Assembly: GCA_025054935.1 (NCBI GenBank)
Contig: JANWZD010000001.1
Coordinates: 575,008 to 639,007, forward strand
Direction: 5' to 3'
Length of the DNA stretch: 64,000 nt
DNA from: Dehalococcoidia bacterium
GTDB taxonomy: Bacteria > Chloroflexota > Dehalococcoidia > SpSt-223
Position numbers and translations under genes: made by a program. Of this stretch, positions 60,557-64,000 are shown piece after piece. The first letter of the stretch is position 1, and each line of letters begins with the position of its first letter. The notes below the pieces were generated by a model, which searched no databases, was not told the origin of the DNA, and saw nothing but the letters and a program-made list of their open reading frames with translations.

Positions 60557-61534
60557 TCACCCCGCCAGCAGACGAAAGACCACCACTGCGGGACCATTGC
60601 GGGTCCGCCGAGCGAGCACCCCTGCTGCCAGAGCGGGGGCCAGAGCGGAGGCCGCCGCCGCGACGGGGGAGAGGCCGGTCGGGCGGGCGACGGCCGCGAT
60701 CGCCGCGCTGCACGCTGCGGTCAGCAGCAGCGGAACCGCAGCGCCTATTCGCCGTTCGAGGCAGGGCAGCAGCCACAGCCGCAGGAACACCTCTTCCGCT
60801 ACGAGGCGGGTCGCCGCCAGCCCAACGAGGGGGACGAGGAGCCGCCCGAGCGCAGCGGTCTGCCCCCCAATCACGAGCGAGAGGATCACCCCCGCAGCCG
60901 CGGCGGCAACGAGCACCAGCGCGACGCTGCGCAGCGCCCCGAGGAGCGAGGCGATCTCCTCGAGCGGCGGAAGACGGCGCGGCAGCAGCAGCGGTCGCAC
61001 GGCGAGCAGCACGCCGATCACGAGGGACGCGACGGTTGCGGCGACGAGAGCGGTCACCGGTCCTGAGAAGAGCGCAAACGCGCCTGCTCCCGCCGCAAGC
61101 TGGACCAGCAGGAGCAGCAGGAGCCCCCCGCTCCCTCCTTCCCGCCGCAGCACCGCTGCTCCAAACAGGGAAAAGTAGCTGGCAGCCGCAATGGCAACCA
61201 TACCCCACGGTTGGCCATTCGACTGCGCGGCGATGAACGTCGTGGCGGCAGCGGCAAGGACCAGCCCGCCGATAACCGGCCAGAGCGGCCGCGCCGGCGC
61301 CGGCAGCGGCGTGGCCGGCACTGCCCAGTGGAACAGCCCTACCCAGACGACGAGCGACGCCGCCGGAAGCCCAAATTGCTGAATGATGGCAACTCCATCA
61401 CGGCTCCCTGCCGCTTCGACCGCCGCAAGCATCCCTACTGCGCCCAGCGCCCCGACCGTTGCCGCCAGCGCAGGGTCGAACGGCAGCGAGAACGGTAGCG
61501 CCGCGCGGCGAAAGGCACGATGAACGATGAGCAT
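60557..61534 (-). CDS. CPBP-like intramembrane protein
   Basis: The 325-aa product has about eight hydrophobic helices. The second half contains RLVAEEVFLRLWLLPCLERR, the EExxxR motif of CPBP (Abi/CAAX) intramembrane proteases. The later His motifs usually present in that family are not seen (the end reads ALAPALAAGVLARRTRN), so activity is doubtful. Role unknown. It lies upstream of the MmgE gene on the same strand with a large gap. Confidence 0.65.
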   Translation of the reverse strand: MLIVHRAFRRAALPFSLPFDPALAATVGALGAVGMLAAVEAAGSRDGVAIIQQFGLPAASLVVWVGLFHWAVPATPLPAPARPLWPVIGGLVLAAAATTFIAAQSNGQPWGMVAIAAASYFSLFGAAVLRREGGSGGLLLLLLVQLAAGAGAFALFSGPVTALVAATVASLVIGVLLAVRPLLLPRRLPPLEEIASLLGALRSVALVLVAAAAAGVILSLVIGGQTAALGRLLVPLVGLAATRLVAEEVFLRLWLLPCLERRIGAAVPLLLTAACSAAIAAVARPTGLSPVAAAASALAPALAAGVLARRTRNGPAVVVFRLLAG

Positions 61535-61746
61535 CTCACCTCGCTGAAAGACGCGACCCCCTCGTCTGCAGCTAAGCAGGCGAGGGCAGGCTCACTTTAT
61601 CGAGCAGCCAAGCTGGCTACCAGCAGATAGCGAGAGGCTGCAGCGAAACGCTGGTGGCGGGGCGCAGCGGGGGTGATGCTCCGTATTCGGACGGCATTCA
61701 GCGGCGAAGGCAGCATTTGAGGACGCGCGCCGCGAGAGGACGCGAG

Positions 61747-62724
61747 CTAGCGCTCGAGAGCGGCATAGGCGGCGCCGAGCAGCCCCACCTTCGGATTGGT
61801 GATGATGCTGACGGGAATGCGCTCGAGCAGCGCCGCAAGGCGCCCTTTGCTGCGGAAGCCGGGCAGCACCCGCTCTGCGGTGAGCACCGACAGAAGGCGA
61901 AGGGAAAGCCCGCCGGCGAAGTAGAGACCGCCTGTTGCGAGCACTTTGAGCGCCAAGTTGCCGGCTTCTGCTGCCAGGATATCGACAAAGAGGTTCAACG
62001 TGTCGAGACAGATCTGCGGTGGGTCTTCTTGGAGCGCGGCGTTGAGAATGATCGGGGTCGGGTCGGCGGCGGCAGCGAGACGAGCGTGGAGCCACGGCGG
62101 CTCCGGCGCGCCGCGGGCGCGGAGAAAGGCATAGAGGTTCGGGATGCCGCGTCCCGAGCAGACATCCTCGTACGACACGTGCGCGCCATCCCGCCCGAGC
62201 CACGCAAGCAGGGCCGCTTGGAGATCGTTGGTCGGCGCGAAATCGCAATGCCCGCCTTCCGAGGGATGCGCGATATAGCGTTCGCCGTTCCAGATGAGAA
62301 ACGCCTCGCCGAGCCCGGTTCCGGGCGCGATGACGGCGACCGTGCCGCCTTTCTCGGGCTGGCCCGCGGCAAGCGGCTCACTGTCGTCAGCAGTCAGGTG
62401 GGGAAGCGCCGTCGCGATCGCTTCGAGATCGTTGATCAATCGAACCTGCCGCAGCCGCAGCGCCGCTGCAAGCGCCTCCTCCCGCAGCACCCACCCCAAG
62501 TTCGTGATGGTTGCCGTTCCGGCGACGACCGGCCCCGCGACCCCGAAGCACGCGGCCCGCAGCCTAGCCGGATGCGCGGCGAGAAACTGCTGCACCATCG
62601 CTTCGAGGCTCGGAAACTGGCTGGTGGAGAAGCTCGCCGCGGCGACGGGCTCGCGCGGCCCTTTCGCGGGATCGATAAGGGCAAGGTCGGTCTTCGTCCC
62701 TCCAAGGTCGCCGGCTAAGAGCAT
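61747..62724 (-). CDS. glk: glucokinase
   Basis: It phosphorylates glucose with ATP. The 325-aa protein matches the Glk family: phosphate loop LLAGDLGGTKTDLALID, ITNLGWVLREEAL and INDLEAIATALPHLTADD, then VIAPGTGLGEAFLIW and the sugar-binding SEGGHCDFAPTNDLQ. Length is normal. ATG 62724 is preceded by GAGGGGGG. It lies 15 nt after fabG. Confidence 0.92.
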   Translation of the reverse strand: MLLAGDLGGTKTDLALIDPAKGPREPVAAASFSTSQFPSLEAMVQQFLAAHPARLRAACFGVAGPVVAGTATITNLGWVLREEALAAALRLRQVRLINDLEAIATALPHLTADDSEPLAAGQPEKGGTVAVIAPGTGLGEAFLIWNGERYIAHPSEGGHCDFAPTNDLQAALLAWLGRDGAHVSYEDVCSGRGIPNLYAFLRARGAPEPPWLHARLAAAADPTPIILNAALQEDPPQICLDTLNLFVDILAAEAGNLALKVLATGGLYFAGGLSLRLLSVLTAERVLPGFRSKGRLAALLERIPVSIITNPKVGLLGAAYAALER

Positions 62725-62739
62725 CGCCCCCCTCGCACG

Positions 62740-63489
62740 CTACATTGCCAGCCCGCCGTCCACCGGGATCGTGACGCCGGTAAGATACCCCGCGGCGTCG
62801 CTTGCGAGGAAGAGGGCGACGGCCGCGACCTCGTGCGCGGCGCCGAATCTGCCGAGCGGGATCTGCTGGAGGACAGCAGTCCGCTGCTGCTCGCTGAGTG
62901 TCTCGGTCATGCCGACATCGATGAAGCCGGGAGCGATTGCGTTAACAGTAATGCCGCGTGAGCCCACTTCGCGCGCAAGCGCTTTTGTCAGCCCAATGAT
63001 GCCCGCCTTGGCGGCAGCATAGTTCGCTTGGCCGGCATTGCCCCTCAAACCGACAACGCTCGTCATGTTGATGATCCGGCCGCTGCGGCGGCGGATCATC
63101 GTCCGCAAGGCGGCTTTCGAGCAGAAGAAGGCGCCTTTCAGGTTCGTATCTACAACGGCGTCCCACTCCTCTTCCGACAGCCGGAGCGCCAGCGTGTCGC
63201 GGGTGATCCCGGCGTTGTTGACGAGGATATCGATCGTGCCGAAGGCGTCGACCGTCTGCTGAACCGCCCGCTCCGCTTCGGCGGGCTGAGCGACATCGCC
63301 TTGAACGAGGATGGCCGACCCGCCAGCCGCTCGAATGCGGTCCGCGGTTTCAGCTGCCTGCTCAGCATTGACCGCGTAGCCGACTGCAACCGAGGCGCCG
63401 GCTTCGGCAAACGCGATCGCAATCGCGCGGCCGAGCCCGCGCGACGCTCCCGTCACAAGCGCCGCTTTGCCCGCCAGCGACAACTTCAT
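62740..63489 (-). CDS. fabG: 3-oxoacyl-[acyl-carrier-protein] reductase
   Basis: This NADPH-dependent short-chain reductase performs the first reduction of fatty-acid elongation. The 249-aa protein has the cofactor motif ALVTGASRGLGRAIAIAFAE, NNAGITRDTLALRLSEEEWD and the catalytic Ser-Tyr-Lys (NMTSVVG, NYAAAKAGIIGLTKALAREV). It overlaps the upstream fabD gene by 4 nt, a typical fab cluster arrangement. Confidence 0.95.
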   Translation of the reverse strand: MKLSLAGKAALVTGASRGLGRAIAIAFAEAGASVAVGYAVNAEQAAETADRIRAAGGSAILVQGDVAQPAEAERAVQQTVDAFGTIDILVNNAGITRDTLALRLSEEEWDAVVDTNLKGAFFCSKAALRTMIRRRSGRIINMTSVVGLRGNAGQANYAAAKAGIIGLTKALAREVGSRGITVNAIAPGFIDVGMTETLSEQQRTAVLQQIPLGRFGAAHEVAAVALFLASDAAGYLTGVTIPVDGGLAM

Positions 63490-64000
63490 GACGCCCCCTT
63501 GCCAAGGACAGTTTCCACCGGGTTTTCGGCGATGAGATGCGGGGCGGTGCGTTTCGCGAGGCCGCAGAGGACCGTGCCCGTTCCGATCTCATACAGCTGT
63601 GTCACGCCATTCTCCGCCAGCACCTCGATAGTACGCTGCCAGCGAACGGGGCGGGTCAGCTGGTCGACTAATTCGCGGCGGAGGTCGGCGGCGGCGCGCA
63701 GCGGCGCCGCATCGACATTGGCGATCAGCGGCGGGTCGGCATCGGCGATCGGGGTTGTTGCGATTGCGGCGGCTAATCCCTCCGCCGCCGGACGCATGAC
63801 CGACGAATGGAACGCAGCCGATACATTCAAGGGGATGACGCGCCGCGCGCCGCGGTCGCGGGCGAGCGCGCTTGCCCGCTCAACCGCTGCTCTCGGTCCG
63901 CTGATGCCGATCTGACCGGGAGCATTGACATTGGCGATCTCCGCGCCGGTCTCAGCGCAAATCGCGGCGACAGTCGCCTCATCCAGCCCGAGCACCGCCG
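63486..64000 (-). CDS. fabD: malonyl-CoA:ACP transacylase, C-terminal part (partial at the edge)
   Basis: The frame enters from the right edge with AVLGLDEATVAAICAETGAE and continues through VIPLNVSAAFHSSVMRPAAE, which holds the catalytic His, to a normal C terminus (IGTGTVLCGLAKR). The Ser-containing GHSxGE half lies outside the window. FabD loads malonyl groups onto ACP. The stop overlaps fabG by 4 nt. Confidence 0.93.
   Translation of the reverse strand, partial: AVLGLDEATVAAICAETGAEIANVNAPGQIGISGPRAAVERASALARDRGARRVIPLNVSAAFHSSVMRPAAEGLAAAIATTPIADADPPLIANVDAAPLRAAADLRRELVDQLTRPVRWQRTIEVLAENGVTQLYEIGTGTVLCGLAKRTAPHLIAENPVETVLGKGAS

Overview
This window is about 64 kb of GC-rich bacterial chromosome. 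It is almost fully packed with ordinary-looking genes on both strands, many coupled by ATGA or GTGA overlaps. I see no insertion sequence, prophage, CRISPR array or rRNA. The content is a complete menaquinone operon, an AccD-AccA fusion, nusB next to an Asp23-like gene and accC, frequent GTG starts, extended -10 promoters (TGCTAnnnT) and several apparently leaderless starts. It fits a Chloroflexota bacterium (Thermomicrobia/Dehalococcoidia-like) best. That placement is inferred from gene style, not from a marker gene.

Layout. 1-5391: two zinc-ribbon DUF4178-type proteins, a membrane-embedded spermidine-synthase-like protein, a zinc-finger/LysM protein, two very small proteins, a tandem-repeat protein and an Fe-S uracil-DNA glycosylase. 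5516-8720: DUF1800, DUF1501 and cupredoxin operon closed by a terminator. 8733-15925: murJ, a serine-pathway aminotransferase plus serA, a Pro/Thr-rich membrane protein, an HD hydrolase, a 40-aa basic protein and an alpha/beta hydrolase without its nucleophile. 15896-19663: ferritin/VIT iron protein and a two-component pair. 19987-20081: selenocysteine tRNA. 20123-28119 (minus): fused accDA, tatC, the accC-asp23-nusB-acpP operon and rpsO-pnp. 28271-36265: a TetR regulator with a perfect operator at its own start site, in one coupled operon with menF-D-H-B-C-E. 36428-54848: radical SAM/B12 protein, an ATPase-like/GNAT fusion, an O-antigen-ligase-like protein, a C-terminal protease, transporters, dehydrogenase, FAD reductase, hydrolases, a PfkB kinase, map and fmt. 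55806-58728: TPP riboswitch with a large inserted arm, then a CytX-like transporter and two TenA proteins. 58783-64000 (minus): MmgE/PrpD, a CPBP-like protein, glucokinase, fabG and truncated fabD.

How the genes work together. Fatty-acid synthesis is represented by accDA, accC, acpP, fabG and fabD, with accB not in the window. Quinone synthesis is one TetR-controlled unit. Thiamine salvage (uptake plus TenA) is one TPP-controlled unit. Housekeeping genes (rpsO, pnp, nusB, map, fmt, tatC, murJ) are spread between them. The observations most worth a second look are the orphan tRNA-Sec, whose mature 5' end coincides with its predicted start site, the enlarged TPP aptamer, the operator-controlled men operon, the recurring TACAAT-CCGGC-start arrangement, and several small or catalytically altered proteins. 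No clearly new defence or mobile system was found.
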